Source of the DNA: Kingella denitrificans ATCC 33394
Lineage (GTDB): Bacteria; Pseudomonadota; Gammaproteobacteria; Burkholderiales; Neisseriaceae
DNA: 64,000 nucleotides
Assembly (NCBI RefSeq): GCF_000190695.1
Contig: NZ_GL870929.1
Location: 1,092,917 to 1,156,916 of the forward strand
Direction of reading: 5' to 3'
Shown: positions 11,816 to 20,600 of the stretch, one piece after another
Layout of the letters: each line of letters opens with the position of its first letter
Position numbering within the stretch: the stretch's first letter is position 1
Position numbers and translations under genes: made by a program
Notes under the pieces: model-generated
What the model saw: the letters and a program-made list of their open reading frames with translations, nothing else
What the model was told of the DNA's origin: nothing
Database searches by the model: none

Positions 11816-11845
11816 ACGGCGGCTTTATCGGGCTGCCGTTTTTTT
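11816..11845 (+). terminator. Rho-independent terminator after bfd
   Basis: ACGGCGGC pairs with GCTGCCGT (8 bp, one G-U pair) around an 8-base loop and runs directly into seven T. It stands 73 bases after bfd and before the recA promoter region. Confidence 0.8.
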
Positions 11846-11917
11846 CTTCGGCGATTGCGCATTTGTGTGCGATAATGCCGTGTTTCGAATTGAATTTGAG
11901 AAAGCTAGGGAAATCTT

Positions 11918-13033
11918 ATGGCAGAGAAAAAAAACAACAAGGTGGGCGTGAACAAGCCCGCCACGGAAGCCGAACGCGCCACCGCATTGCAGGCTGCTTT
12001 GGCACAAATCGAAAAGAACTACGGCAAAGGCGCCGTGATTAAAATGGACGGCAGCCATCAGGAAGAAGGCTTGCAGGTCATCTCCACCGGCTCGCTGACA
12101 CTGGACTTGGCCTTGGGCGTGGGCGGTTTGCCGCGCGGCCGCATCGTGGAAATTTACGGCGCGGAATCATCGGGCAAAACCACCTTGTGCCTGGAATCGA
12201 TTGCCCAATGCCAAAAAGCGGGCGGCACCTGCGCGTTCATCGATGCCGAGCACGCGTTCGACCCCGTTTATGCGCGCCAACTGGGCGTGGAAGTAGAAAA
12301 GCTGCTGGTGTCACAACCCGACACGGGCGACCAGGCATTGGAAATCTGCGATATGCTGGTGCGCTCCGGCGCGGTGGACATGGTGGTCATCGATTCGGTG
12401 GCGGCGCTGGTGCCGAAAGCCGAAATCGAAGGCGAAATGGGCGACAGCCATGTCGGCCTGCACGCGCGCCTGATGAGCCAGGCTTTGCGCAAATTGGCCG
12501 GCCACATCAAAAAAACCAACACGCTGGCAGTGTTCATCAACCAAACGCGTATGAAGATCGGCGTGTCCTACGGCAATCCGGAAACCACCACCGGCGGTAA
12601 CGCGCTGAAATTCTATGCTTCCGTGCGCCTGCACATTTCGGGTACCACCAAAATCGAAAACAAAGCCGGAGACGTGTTGGGCAAAGAAACCAAGGTAAAA
12701 GTGGTGAAAAACAAAGTGGCGCCGCCGTTCCGCACCGCCGAATTCGACATTATGTACGGCGAAGGCATCAGCTGGGAAGGCGAACTGATTGACGTGGGCG
12801 TGGAGCTGGACGTGATTCAGAAATCGGGTTCCTGGTTCAGCTACGAAGGCAACAAAATCGGCCAAGGCAAGGACAACGTGCGCCAATGGCTGAAAGACAA
12901 TGAAGACGTGGCACAGGAAATCGCGAACAAAATCCGCGAATTGATGACGAAAAACCACGTCGTGCTGGAATCGAAAAAAGGCGGCGACGATGCCGACCAT
13001 GACGACGATAGCAATCCGTTCGATGACGAATAA
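11918..13033 (+). CDS. recA: RecA recombinase
   Basis: RecA forms the strand-exchange filament and drives homologous recombination, including integration of DNA taken up by transformation. The 371-residue protein has Walker A GAESSGKTT, the Walker B-like VVIDSVAALVPKAE and L2 GNALKFYASVRL. It ends in an acidic tail (DDADHDDDSNPFDDE). An N-terminal extension of some 20 residues precedes the usual family start. A complete AA-king3DUS (11988-11999) is embedded at LQAAL, in the first helix. The nearby GATAAT with TG one base upstream is a plausible extended -10 box. No LexA box is obvious. Confidence 0.97.
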   Translation: MAEKKNNKVGVNKPATEAERATALQAALAQIEKNYGKGAVIKMDGSHQEEGLQVISTGSLTLDLALGVGGLPRGRIVEIYGAESSGKTTLCLESIAQCQKAGGTCAFIDAEHAFDPVYARQLGVEVEKLLVSQPDTGDQALEICDMLVRSGAVDMVVIDSVAALVPKAEIEGEMGDSHVGLHARLMSQALRKLAGHIKKTNTLAVFINQTRMKIGVSYGNPETTTGGNALKFYASVRLHISGTTKIENKAGDVLGKETKVKVVKNKVAPPFRTAEFDIMYGEGISWEGELIDVGVELDVIQKSGSWFSYEGNKIGQGKDNVRQWLKDNEDVAQEIANKIRELMTKNHVVLESKKGGDDADHDDDSNPFDDE

Positions 13034-13047
13034 TATCGGCCGATGAG

Positions 13048-13090
13048 AAAAGCAGCCTGCACTTTGGAAAATGAAGTGCAGGCTGCTTTT
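13048..13090. terminator. Inverted AA-king3DUS pair after recA
   Basis: A 17-bp stem of AAAAGCAGCCTGCACTT with its complement around a 9-base loop, bounded by A and T runs. It can terminate transcription from both recA and the converging gene. Confidence 0.7.
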
Positions 13091-13115
13091 GGGTTGGATT
13101 TACAGGAAAGAGGAA

Positions 13116-13724
13116 TTATGCCAACAGGCCTAATACGCCGCCTGCATAGACATTATATGCATCCATTTTCTCCCAGCAGGCAATCAGCCGCCCATCTTTA
13201 AAAAAGAATCTGGTATAAAGAAACACATCCTTAATTTCATCATTCGAATATTCCTGTTCGAACTGCTCTATATCCGTAATGGGCGTACGGTATTCGACAA
13301 GGTCAAAACATTGGGTTCGGTGATTTTCTCGAAACAAACAGTAAAACAACAATTCCGACAAACCGCCATACTGAAAGCCCTCATCAATTTCACCATAACC
13401 AAATGTATGGATTTTTTGTGTATTCGGATCAATACATAAACCATCACTACCGAAATCGGTGCCGACGTAATCATAATGTTCCGGCAATATATCATCCGGC
13501 AAAGTTTCTGTTTCCGAATAGTAGTCTTTAAATTCGTTAAAGGATAAGTCGGCAAACTCGTGAGTTAAAAAAGGGCTGTTGCCGTAATCCAATATAAACC
13601 GGTAATGCTCAGGGCAGAGCCGTATTTGGTTTTGCGCCAAAAAGTCGTCCAGCTCCTGTTGGGGAACGGGCACGGCTTCGATGCGTTGCAACATGGCGTT
13701 GATGAGTTTTTGCAAAATGGTCAT
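13116..13724 (-). CDS. SMI1/KNR4-like protein (orphan immunity-type)
   Basis: The 202-residue cytosolic protein resembles the SMI1/KNR4 fold: LDDFLAQNQIRLCPEHYRFILDYGNSPF, then GTDFGSDGLCIDPN. In bacteria this fold is common among immunity proteins that neutralise contact-dependent or polymorphic toxins. No toxin gene lies nearby. The start at 13722-13724 has AAGGA 7 bases upstream and is preferred over an ATG 21 bases earlier. The DNA is more AT-rich than recA and the methylase gene around it. DUS hairpins bound it on both sides. Confidence 0.6.
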   Translation of the reverse strand: MTILQKLINAMLQRIEAVPVPQQELDDFLAQNQIRLCPEHYRFILDYGNSPFLTHEFADLSFNEFKDYYSETETLPDDILPEHYDYVGTDFGSDGLCIDPNTQKIHTFGYGEIDEGFQYGGLSELLFYCLFRENHRTQCFDLVEYRTPITDIEQFEQEYSNDEIKDVFLYTRFFFKDGRLIACWEKMDAYNVYAGGVLGLLA

Positions 13725-13793
13725 GGGGATTCCTTGCCGTTTCATTTGCTTGCGAATTGGGTTCGTCTATCGGGCATATCATAATATCTGCCC

Positions 13794-13836
13794 AAAGCAG
13801 CCTGCACTTCGTTTTTTAAAGTGCAGGCTGCTTTTT
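13794..13836. terminator. Inverted AA-king3DUS pair
   Basis: AAAGCAGCCTGCACTT at 13794-13809 faces its complement at 13818-13836 with five final T. It lies just downstream (minus strand) of the RsmI-like gene and upstream of the SMI1-like gene. Confidence 0.65.
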
Positions 13837-13843
13837 GCGCCCT

Positions 13844-14551
13844 TCACGCCGCGTGCAGCACAAACAGCGCAGGCCGTTTTTTCAAAGACGGCAGCATGCT
13901 CATTTTGCGCCATTGCGCCACGCTTTGGCTCACAATCTGTTGGCTGGGCAGCGTTAAATCGCAGGCAACGCACAGCCGCGTTTCGGGATGCAGCACGGCC
14001 AAAGCATCGGCCAGCAGCGCATCGTTACGATACGGCGTTTCAATGAACAGCTGCGTTTCGTTTTCCTGCCGCGAACGCTGCTCCAACGCACGCAGGCAGC
14101 CTGCACGCCCGTCTTTGTCGGCCGGCAGGTAGCCCTTGAAGGCGAAACTCTGCCCGTTTGTGCCGGAAGCCATCAGCGCCAGCAAAATGCTGCTTGCGCC
14201 CACCAGCGGCCGCACTTCAAAACCTTCCGCATGCGCCAAAGCCACCAAATCCGCGCCCGGGTCGGCCACGGCGGGGCAGCCTGCCTCGCTCACCAAACCC
14301 AAATCGCGCCCTTCGCGCAACGGCTGCAACAGCGCGGCCACTTCGCTTTTGGGCGTGTGTTCGTTCAGCGTGCAAAGGTTCAGCTCGCGAATCGGCGTGC
14401 GCACGCCCATGTGTTTCAGGTGGGCGCGCGCCGTTTTTTCGGCTTCCACCACAAAATCGGTCAAATGCACGATGTGCGCCTGCTCGTGCGGCAGCAGGCA
14501 CGGCGTATCGGCCGCCCCCAAAGGCGTGGGAATCAGAAATAAGGCAGGCAT
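13844..14551 (-). CDS. SAM-dependent methyltransferase, RsmI-related tetrapyrrole methylase fold
   Basis: The 235-residue protein opens MPALFLIPTPLGA and has the RsmI-type SAM-binding blocks LVSEAGCPAVADPGADLVALAH and VRPLVGASSILLALMASG. RsmI itself 2'-O-methylates C1402 of 16S rRNA; this shorter relative lacks the usual RsmI length, so the substrate is uncertain. A DUS-derived GRAGCLRALE segment lies mid-protein. The start at 14549-14551 has GGAGAAT upstream. It is divergent from avtA. Confidence 0.75.
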   Translation of the reverse strand: MPALFLIPTPLGAADTPCLLPHEQAHIVHLTDFVVEAEKTARAHLKHMGVRTPIRELNLCTLNEHTPKSEVAALLQPLREGRDLGLVSEAGCPAVADPGADLVALAHAEGFEVRPLVGASSILLALMASGTNGQSFAFKGYLPADKDGRAGCLRALEQRSRQENETQLFIETPYRNDALLADALAVLHPETRLCVACDLTLPSQQIVSQSVAQWRKMSMLPSLKKRPALFVLHAA

Positions 14552-14721
14552 GGCATTCTCCAAAAAAGACGGATTATACGGTAGTCCGGGCAAGACGGCT
14601 TGCGCTATAATTTACCGAGCCGTTCAAAACGCGGCGCAGACGGCAAAAAGCAGCCTGCACCCTGCCGCACCACACCAAAACCCCACCGAAAAAAAACCGA
14701 CACAACCACAAGGAGAAACCC

Positions 14722-16005
14722 GTGAAATTTTCAAAATTCGGCCAAAAATTCACCCGAAAAACCGGCATCCTGCAACTGATGGACGATTTGGGCAACGCCT
14801 TGGCCGGCAGCGAACCCGTGCTGATGCTGGGCGGCGGCAACCCCGCGCGGCTGCCCGAAGTGAACGCCGCCTACGAGCGCGTGATGCGCAGTTTGCTGGA
14901 TTCGCAGGCCGCCGTCGAAAGTGTGGGCAATTATTCCACGCCGCAGGGCGATGCCGGCCTGATTGACGCGCTGGCCGATTTCCTGCGCCAAGAATACGGC
15001 TGGCACATCACGCGCGACAACATCGCCCTGACCAACGGCTCGCAAAACGCCTTTTTCTACCTGTTCAACCTATTCGGCGGCGCATTTGAAGGCGGCGACA
15101 AAAAAATCCTGCTGCCGCTCGCGCCCGAATATGTGGGCTATGCCGACGCGCATATCGACGGGCAGCACTTCCTGTCCGTGCCGCCGCAAATGGAAGACGT
15201 GCAGCACGAAGGACAGGACGGTTTCTTCAAATACCGCGTCGATTTTGAAACGCTGGAACACCTGCCCGAATGGGACACGGGCGAAATCGGCGCAATTTGC
15301 TGCTCACGCCCCACCAACCCCACCGGCAACGTACTGACCGACGAAGAAATGGCACGGCTGGACGCATTGGCGCAGCGGCACGGCATTCCGCTGATTGTGG
15401 ACAACGCATACGGCATGCCCTTCCCCAGCATCATCCACACGGACGCAACGCTGACATGGCACGACAATATGATTTTGTGTTTCAGCCTATCCAAAATCGG
15501 GCTGCCGGGCGTGCGTACCGGCATTGTGGTGGCATCGGCCGAAGTGGTGCGCGCTATCAGCAGCATGAACGCCGTCATCAATCTGGCACCGACACGCTTC
15601 GGCGCGGCGATTGCCACCCCCATGCTGCGCGACGGCAGCTTGAAGCAATTGTCGCAACACGTCATCCGCCCGTTTTACCGCAAGCAGGCTGCTTTTGCCG
15701 CCAACTGCCTGAAACGCGAATTTGCGGGCTACCCGCTCAAAATCCACCGCCCCGAAGGCGCGATTTTCCTGTGGCTGTGGTTTGACGGCCTGCCCGTTTC
15801 ATCGCAGGAACTGTATGAACAACTGAAAGCGGAAGGCACGCTCATCATTCCGGGCGAGCATTTCTTCGTGGGCATGGACACGGGCAGCCTGCGCCACGCC
15901 CGCGAATGTATCCGCATGAGCATCGCCCAAGACGAAGCCACGCTGCGCGACGGCATCGCCACCATCGGGCGCGTGGTGCGCGGACTGTATGATGCTGCGC
16001 GGTAA
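14722..16005 (+). CDS. avtA: Valine-pyruvate aminotransferase
   Basis: The 427-residue fold-type I PLP enzyme matches AvtA along its length. It exchanges amino groups between valine, alanine and their keto acids. Seen are the N-terminal LGGGNPARLPEV, the cofactor region SRPTNPTGNVLTDEE and the PLP lysine in CFSLSKIGLPGVRTG. Translation starts at GTG (14722) with AAGGAG upstream. The gene is followed by a DUS hairpin. A DUS-like stretch is read as KQAAFAAN near residue 315. Confidence 0.92.
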   Translation: MKFSKFGQKFTRKTGILQLMDDLGNALAGSEPVLMLGGGNPARLPEVNAAYERVMRSLLDSQAAVESVGNYSTPQGDAGLIDALADFLRQEYGWHITRDNIALTNGSQNAFFYLFNLFGGAFEGGDKKILLPLAPEYVGYADAHIDGQHFLSVPPQMEDVQHEGQDGFFKYRVDFETLEHLPEWDTGEIGAICCSRPTNPTGNVLTDEEMARLDALAQRHGIPLIVDNAYGMPFPSIIHTDATLTWHDNMILCFSLSKIGLPGVRTGIVVASAEVVRAISSMNAVINLAPTRFGAAIATPMLRDGSLKQLSQHVIRPFYRKQAAFAANCLKREFAGYPLKIHRPEGAIFLWLWFDGLPVSSQELYEQLKAEGTLIIPGEHFFVGMDTGSLRHARECIRMSIAQDEATLRDGIATIGRVVRGLYDAAR

Positions 16006-16020
16006 AGGATATTTGCGATA

Positions 16021-16065
16021 AAAAAGCAGCCTGCACTTTGGAAAATGGAGTGCAGGCTGCTTTTT
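16021..16065. terminator. Inverted AA-king3DUS pair after avtA
   Basis: Near-perfect stem of about 17 bp with a 10-base loop, A run before and T run after. It lies between convergent avtA and the immunity-like gene. Confidence 0.7.
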
Positions 16066-16074
16066 CATGTTCGG

Positions 16075-16680
16075 TTAGCTGATAAGGGGTTCATCGTCAT
16101 AAGAATATCGGACAAAGCCAAATCCCGTCAGACCCGCCTGCAGCACCCGCTGTTTGAATGCCTCGGTGGTATAAATTTCTGTATCGCTGTCGGGAAGCAC
16201 GAACAATTCGTTATCTCCGATTTCTTCCTCGCGCATCACCCATTCGTCCACTAAATCAAAATAGCCTTTTTGTCCGCGCTCGGTTTCTTCGAGTGCCTTA
16301 GAACCGATGGATTTCTCCCGATCCAAACAGTCAATCAGGGTATGCACCACCACCATGTAATAAGGCTCTTCGGGCTTGTCTTCCAGCAGCACGGGATACA
16401 GGGTGGCGTGTTTGTCCCAAATATCGTGCAGCGCATCGGCTGCTTTTTGGCTGATCAGATGAATCCCTCCGGTAGAAACCGCATCGGCAATGATTCTGGG
16501 TTTGCGGATACGCCTGTCGCCGATATACTGCACCAGTGTCGGGGTTTTCCATTGGGACAACGGTGGCAGCGGTGTACCCAGGATTGGACTATCCCATGAG
16601 ATGGCGGCCTCATCTTCTTCTGTTTTGCCGCCATATTCGGCATATTTAAGATACGGTGCACTGGTCCATTGATAGATCAT
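16075..16680 (-). CDS. Hypothetical protein resembling DUF1629/Imm11-type immunity proteins
   Basis: The 201-residue cytosolic protein ends with the block IYTTEAFKQRVLQAGLTGFG. That is typical of DUF1629-like immunity proteins, where the last strand often reads 'v.eafK..ve..gltGf.F'. Upstream are KPRIIADAVSTGGIHLISQK and an acidic helical middle. No toxin partner is adjacent. AAGGAATTCAA precedes the ATG. It is flanked by DUS on both sides and lies between avtA and pdxA. The family assignment is from memory of the pattern and is moderate. Confidence 0.5.
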   Translation of the reverse strand: MIYQWTSAPYLKYAEYGGKTEEDEAAISWDSPILGTPLPPLSQWKTPTLVQYIGDRRIRKPRIIADAVSTGGIHLISQKAADALHDIWDKHATLYPVLLEDKPEEPYYMVVVHTLIDCLDREKSIGSKALEETERGQKGYFDLVDEWVMREEEIGDNELFVLPDSDTEIYTTEAFKQRVLQAGLTGFGFVRYSYDDEPLIS

Positions 16681-16752
16681 TTGAATTCCTTTTTTAATTA
16701 ACGGGAACGTTTGTTAAGGGTGTAAACAGGTTGCCAAAAGCAGCCTGCACAT

Positions 16753-17736
16753 TCAGCCGCCCGCCATTTCAAACGCCGCCAGCACCGCCGCGTGCAGGCT
16801 GCCTGAGCGTGCTTTGCCCGTGCCCGCCAAATCCAACGCCGTGCCGTGGTCCACGGAAGTCCGCACAAACGGCAGCCCCAGCGTGATGTTCACGCCCTTG
16901 CCGAACGCGGCATATTTCAGCACAGGCAGGCCTTGGTCGTGATATGCCGCCAGCACCGCGTCCGCACCGTCCAGATAAAACGGCTGGAACAGCGTGTCGG
17001 CCGGCAGCGGGTCGGTGATGTCGATACCGTGGATTTCGCGCAGTTTCCGCGCGGCAGGCTGCATGATATCGATTTCTTCGCGCCCTAGATAGCCGTTTTC
17101 GCCCGCGTGCGGATTCAGCCCGGCCAGCAGGATTTTCGGTTTGGGCAGGCGGAATTTTTCGCGCAAATCCTTGTCCAAAATCCGCGCCACGCTTTCCACC
17201 AGTTCGGGCGAAATGTGCCCCGCCACGTCTTTGAGCGGCAAATGGGTGGTGAGCAGCGCCACGCGCAAGCCGCCGCCGGCCAGCATCATCACCACTTGCG
17301 GCGTGCCGGAGCGTTCCGCCAGATATTCGGTGTGGCCGCTGAAATACATTTTGTCGCCATAATGCTGGTTAATCACGCCTTTGTGCACCGGCGCGGTGAC
17401 CATGCCGGCAAATACGCCGTCTGCAATGCCGTCCATCGCTTTGTCCAGCAGTTCAACCACATAAGGCGAATTGCGCGGGTCGAGCCGCCCGGCGGTGCAA
17501 GGCGCGCGTAGGGGGATGTGGTACACGTTCAGCGCATCGGGTGCAGGCTGCTTTTCGCCGCTCCAGCGTTGGATGCGAACATGGCGCCCCAGTTGCGCGG
17601 CACGTTGCGCCAACAGGGTTTCGTCGCCCAGCACCACCACGGGGCACAGCAAATCCATGTTCGGCAAATCCAAACAAATATCAATGCCGATGCCTGCCGG
17701 TTCGCCCGAAGTAACGGCCAATAAGGGTTCGTTCAT
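16753..17736 (-). CDS. pdxA: 4-hydroxythreonine-4-phosphate dehydrogenase
   Basis: The 327-residue NAD-dependent dehydrogenase oxidises 4-phosphohydroxy-threonine in pyridoxal-phosphate synthesis. Its product supplies the cofactor used by AvtA and MetB in this window. Visible: AVTSGEPAGIGIDI at the start, the metal-site histidines in VHKGVINQHYG and AAYHDQGLPVLKY, and LNPHAGENGYLGREE. A DUS is read in frame as EKQPAPDALN. The start at 17734-17736 has GGAAG upstream. Confidence 0.95.
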   Translation of the reverse strand: MNEPLLAVTSGEPAGIGIDICLDLPNMDLLCPVVVLGDETLLAQRAAQLGRHVRIQRWSGEKQPAPDALNVYHIPLRAPCTAGRLDPRNSPYVVELLDKAMDGIADGVFAGMVTAPVHKGVINQHYGDKMYFSGHTEYLAERSGTPQVVMMLAGGGLRVALLTTHLPLKDVAGHISPELVESVARILDKDLREKFRLPKPKILLAGLNPHAGENGYLGREEIDIMQPAARKLREIHGIDITDPLPADTLFQPFYLDGADAVLAAYHDQGLPVLKYAAFGKGVNITLGLPFVRTSVDHGTALDLAGTGKARSGSLHAAVLAAFEMAGG

Positions 17737-17757
17737 ACAATATCTTCCCGTCAAACC

Positions 17758-17799
17758 AAGTGCAGGCTGCTTTTTTACCCTTCCAAAAGCAGCCTGCAC
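17758..17799. terminator. Inverted AA-king3DUS pair between pdxA and argF
   Basis: TGCAGGCTGCTT and its complement form a stem around a short loop, with T and A runs. It can terminate argF transcription before pdxA. Confidence 0.65.
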
Positions 17800-17813
17800 G
17801 TTCAAAAACCAAT

Positions 17814-18815
17814 TTAATCCATGTTGCCCAACGTGGCCACCATCACGGCTTTAATCGTGTGCATGCGGTTTTCCGCCTGGTCGAACACGATGGAATGCGC
17901 GCCTTCAAACACGTCTTCGGTCACTTCCACGCCGTCCAGCCCGAACGTCTCGAAAATCCATTCGCCCACCTTGGTTTCGCGGTTGTGGAACGACGGCAGG
18001 CAGTGCATGAATTTGGTGTCGGGCTTGCCTGTTTTCGCCATCAGCGCCGCATTCACCTGAAACGGCAACAGCAAATCGATACGCTCGCGCCACGCGCTTT
18101 CCAGCTCGCCCATGCTGACCCAGATATCCGTGTGCACGAAATCCGCACCGCGCACCGCTTCTTCAGGATTATCGGTAATCAGGATGCGCGCGCCCGTGGT
18201 TTCGGCAATCCGTCGCGCCTGTTCCACCAATTCCGCGCGCGGCTGCAACGATTTGGGCGCGCCAATCCGCACGTCCATGCCCATCATCGCGCCACCTTGC
18301 AGCAGCGAATTGCCCATGTTGAAACGCGCGTCGCCCAAATAGGCGAAACTGCATTGGTTCAAAGGCTTGCCCGCGTGTTCGCGCATGGTCAGCAAATCCG
18401 CCAGAATCTGCGTGGGGTGGAATTCGTCCGTCAGCCCGTTATACACCGGCACGCCCGAATAGCGCGCCAATTCTTCCACGGTGTGCTGGCTGAATCCGCG
18501 ATATTCCACCGCATCGAACATCCTGCCCAACACGCGCGCCGTGTCTTTAATGCTTTCTTTGTGCCCGATTTGGCTGCCGGTCGGCTCCAAGTAGGTTACG
18601 CCCGCGCCTTGGTCGCGCGCCGCCACTTCAAACGCGCAGCGCGTGCGGGTGCTGGTTTTTTCAAAAATCAGCGCAATATTTTTGCCCGACAGGCGGCGCA
18701 CTTCCCTGCCCTCTTTTTTGGCGGCTTTGAGTTCGGCGGCCAAATCCAGCAGCCCGGCAATTTCGGCGGGCGTGAAGTCGGTCAGGTTCAAAAACGAACG
18801 GCGATGCAGGTTCAT
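17814..18815 (-). CDS. argF: Ornithine carbamoyltransferase
   Basis: The 333-residue enzyme joins carbamoyl phosphate (from CarAB) and ornithine to give citrulline in arginine synthesis. Motifs: STRTR (carbamoyl phosphate), DEFHPTQILAD, and FMHCLPSFHN with the catalytic Cys. The start at 18813-18815 has AAGGA upstream. No other arginine gene is adjacent. Confidence 0.96.
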   Translation of the reverse strand: MNLHRRSFLNLTDFTPAEIAGLLDLAAELKAAKKEGREVRRLSGKNIALIFEKTSTRTRCAFEVAARDQGAGVTYLEPTGSQIGHKESIKDTARVLGRMFDAVEYRGFSQHTVEELARYSGVPVYNGLTDEFHPTQILADLLTMREHAGKPLNQCSFAYLGDARFNMGNSLLQGGAMMGMDVRIGAPKSLQPRAELVEQARRIAETTGARILITDNPEEAVRGADFVHTDIWVSMGELESAWRERIDLLLPFQVNAALMAKTGKPDTKFMHCLPSFHNRETKVGEWIFETFGLDGVEVTEDVFEGAHSIVFDQAENRMHTIKAVMVATLGNMD

Positions 18816-19007
18816 GACGGTTCCTTTCAATGTCGGTCGGAGAAAACTACATTTACGGTACTGCAACAAAACAAACGCTTCCCAAGCACATCATAGCCGT
18901 TTCGCCCACCCCGAACAAGCCGAAAAAGCAGCCTGCACTTGGTTTCGTCAAACAAACGGCATAAAATACCGATTTCACACATCCATCAACAGACAAAAGG
19001 ATTCTTT

Positions 19008-19895
19008 ATGCGCTTGATTTACCGTGCCGGCATCGCCCTTTTGGCGGCCATCGGATTGGCAGGCTGCCCCAGCACCCAGCACTCGCAACACACACCGTCT
19101 TCAGGCGGCGGCAAACCGCGCGCGGTGGTGGCGTTGGCATTGGGCGGCGGCGCGTCGAAAGGTTTTGCGCACATCGGCGTGCTGAAAGTGCTGCACGAAA
19201 ACCATATCCCTGTGCATATCGTTACCGGCACGAGCGCGGGCGCGCTGGTGGGCAGCCTGTATGCTTCGGGCATGAGCCCCGCGCGGCTGCAAACCGAAGC
19301 CATCCAGATGGAAAAAGCCGATATTGTCGATTTAACGCTTTCCACGCGCGGCTTTATCCGCGGTGAAAAACTGCAAAACTGGATTAACGCCAAAGTGGGC
19401 AACCGCCCGATTCAGCAGTTCCCGCTGAAATTCGCCGCCGTGGCCACCGAATTCGGCACGGGCAAAATGACGGTGTTCAATTCGGGCAACGCAGGGCAGG
19501 CAGTGCGCGCGTCCGCCAGCATTCCGAATGTGTTCCTGCCGGTGGAAATCCGCGGCAAGCAATATGTGGACGGCGGCCTGTCCGCGCCCGTGCCCGTGTC
19601 GGCCGCGAAACGTTTGGGCGCGAACGTGGTGATTGCGGTGGACATTTCCGCCCGCCCGGCACGCTTGGACGAATCCAGCGGCTTTTTTGCCTACTTGGAC
19701 CAAAGCCTGAACATTATGAGCATTTCGGCGCTGCAACAAGAGCTGGGTCAGGCCAGCGTGGTGATTAAGCCGCAAGTGCAGCAGCTCGGCGCGGTGGGCG
19801 GTTTCGACCAGAAAACGCAGGCCATCCAACTGGGCGAACAAGCAGCGCGTGCCGCCCTGCCGCAAATCAAAGCGGTGTTGGCGCGCTATCGGTAA
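19008..19895 (+). CDS. Patatin-like phospholipase lipoprotein
   Basis: The 295-residue protein has a lipoprotein signal peptide with LAGC (Cys20), so it should be membrane-anchored. The patatin fold is clear: oxyanion loop GGGASKGFAHIGVLKV, nucleophile elbow GTSAG, and catalytic Asp in DGGLSAPVPV. Such RssA-type esterases hydrolyse phospholipids or acyl esters. AAAAGG precedes the ATG at 19008. A DUS hairpin follows the gene. Confidence 0.88.
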   Translation: MRLIYRAGIALLAAIGLAGCPSTQHSQHTPSSGGGKPRAVVALALGGGASKGFAHIGVLKVLHENHIPVHIVTGTSAGALVGSLYASGMSPARLQTEAIQMEKADIVDLTLSTRGFIRGEKLQNWINAKVGNRPIQQFPLKFAAVATEFGTGKMTVFNSGNAGQAVRASASIPNVFLPVEIRGKQYVDGGLSAPVPVSAAKRLGANVVIAVDISARPARLDESSGFFAYLDQSLNIMSISALQQELGQASVVIKPQVQQLGAVGGFDQKTQAIQLGEQAARAALPQIKAVLARYR

Positions 19896-19904
19896 ACAAA
19901 ATCA

Positions 19905-19946
19905 TGTGCAGGCTGCTTTTTCATTGCCCCAAAAGCAGCCTGCACA
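19905..19946. terminator. Inverted AA-king3DUS pair
   Basis: TGTGCAGGCTGCTTTTT faces AAAAGCAGCCTGCACA with a 9-base loop, directly after the patatin gene and before the YcxB-like gene. Confidence 0.65.
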
Positions 19947-19967
19947 TGCCCCAAACGGAGACACCCC

Positions 19968-20600
19968 ATGCCCGAAACCTTTGACTACACCCTTCCGCCC
20001 ACGCCCGAACACTATCTGAACGGCGCGTATGCCCTGACGGGCTATCACTGCAAAACCGCACCGCGCCAATATTCGCCGCTGCTGTGCCTTTACCTGCCGT
20101 TCGTCATTGCCCTATCTGCCATGGTGTTCCTGCTGCTGAACAACCAAGCCCGGCTTTCCGCCCTGCTGGAAGAATGTTATCTGGACCAAGACACACTCGA
20201 CCGCATCACCGGCATCAGCATGAACACGGTTTATATCATTGCAGGCTGCTTTGTGGTGTTCGGCATCATCAGCCGACTGTTTAGCCGACGGATGATGAGC
20301 TATATCTATCACCGCAACTTCTTATTACACGAAAGCCGCTTCACCGCCGACCGTGCAGGCTGCCGCCAGATTTATCCGCAGCGGCAGGATTCATGGTTCA
20401 GCTGGGCGGCGCTGGACGGCGTGCAAACCATGAAAGGCAGCGTCCTCCTGATTTTCGGCAGCGCCTTCATCGTCCTGCCCGAAAGCGTTTTTGCCGACGA
20501 AGCCGAAAAACAAGGCTTTATCGCACAAGTAAACACATGGCGACAGGCCGCCCAAAAGCAGCCTGCACCCACATCCGACAAGGAAACCCAATCCGTATGA
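19968..20600 (+). CDS. YcxB-like membrane protein
   Basis: The 210-residue protein has two membrane helices (about 44-62 and 90-110). A C-terminal domain of the YcxB type follows (SRFTADRAGCR...WFSWAALDGVQTMKGSVLLIF...FIVLPESVF). The function of the family is unknown. Two DUS are read in frame, as IIAGCF in the second helix and QKQPAPT in the tail. Its stop codon overlaps the phoH-like start (ATGA), so the two are co-translated. Confidence 0.7.
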   Translation: MPETFDYTLPPTPEHYLNGAYALTGYHCKTAPRQYSPLLCLYLPFVIALSAMVFLLLNNQARLSALLEECYLDQDTLDRITGISMNTVYIIAGCFVVFGIISRLFSRRMMSYIYHRNFLLHESRFTADRAGCRQIYPQRQDSWFSWAALDGVQTMKGSVLLIFGSAFIVLPESVFADEAEKQGFIAQVNTWRQAAQKQPAPTSDKETQSV

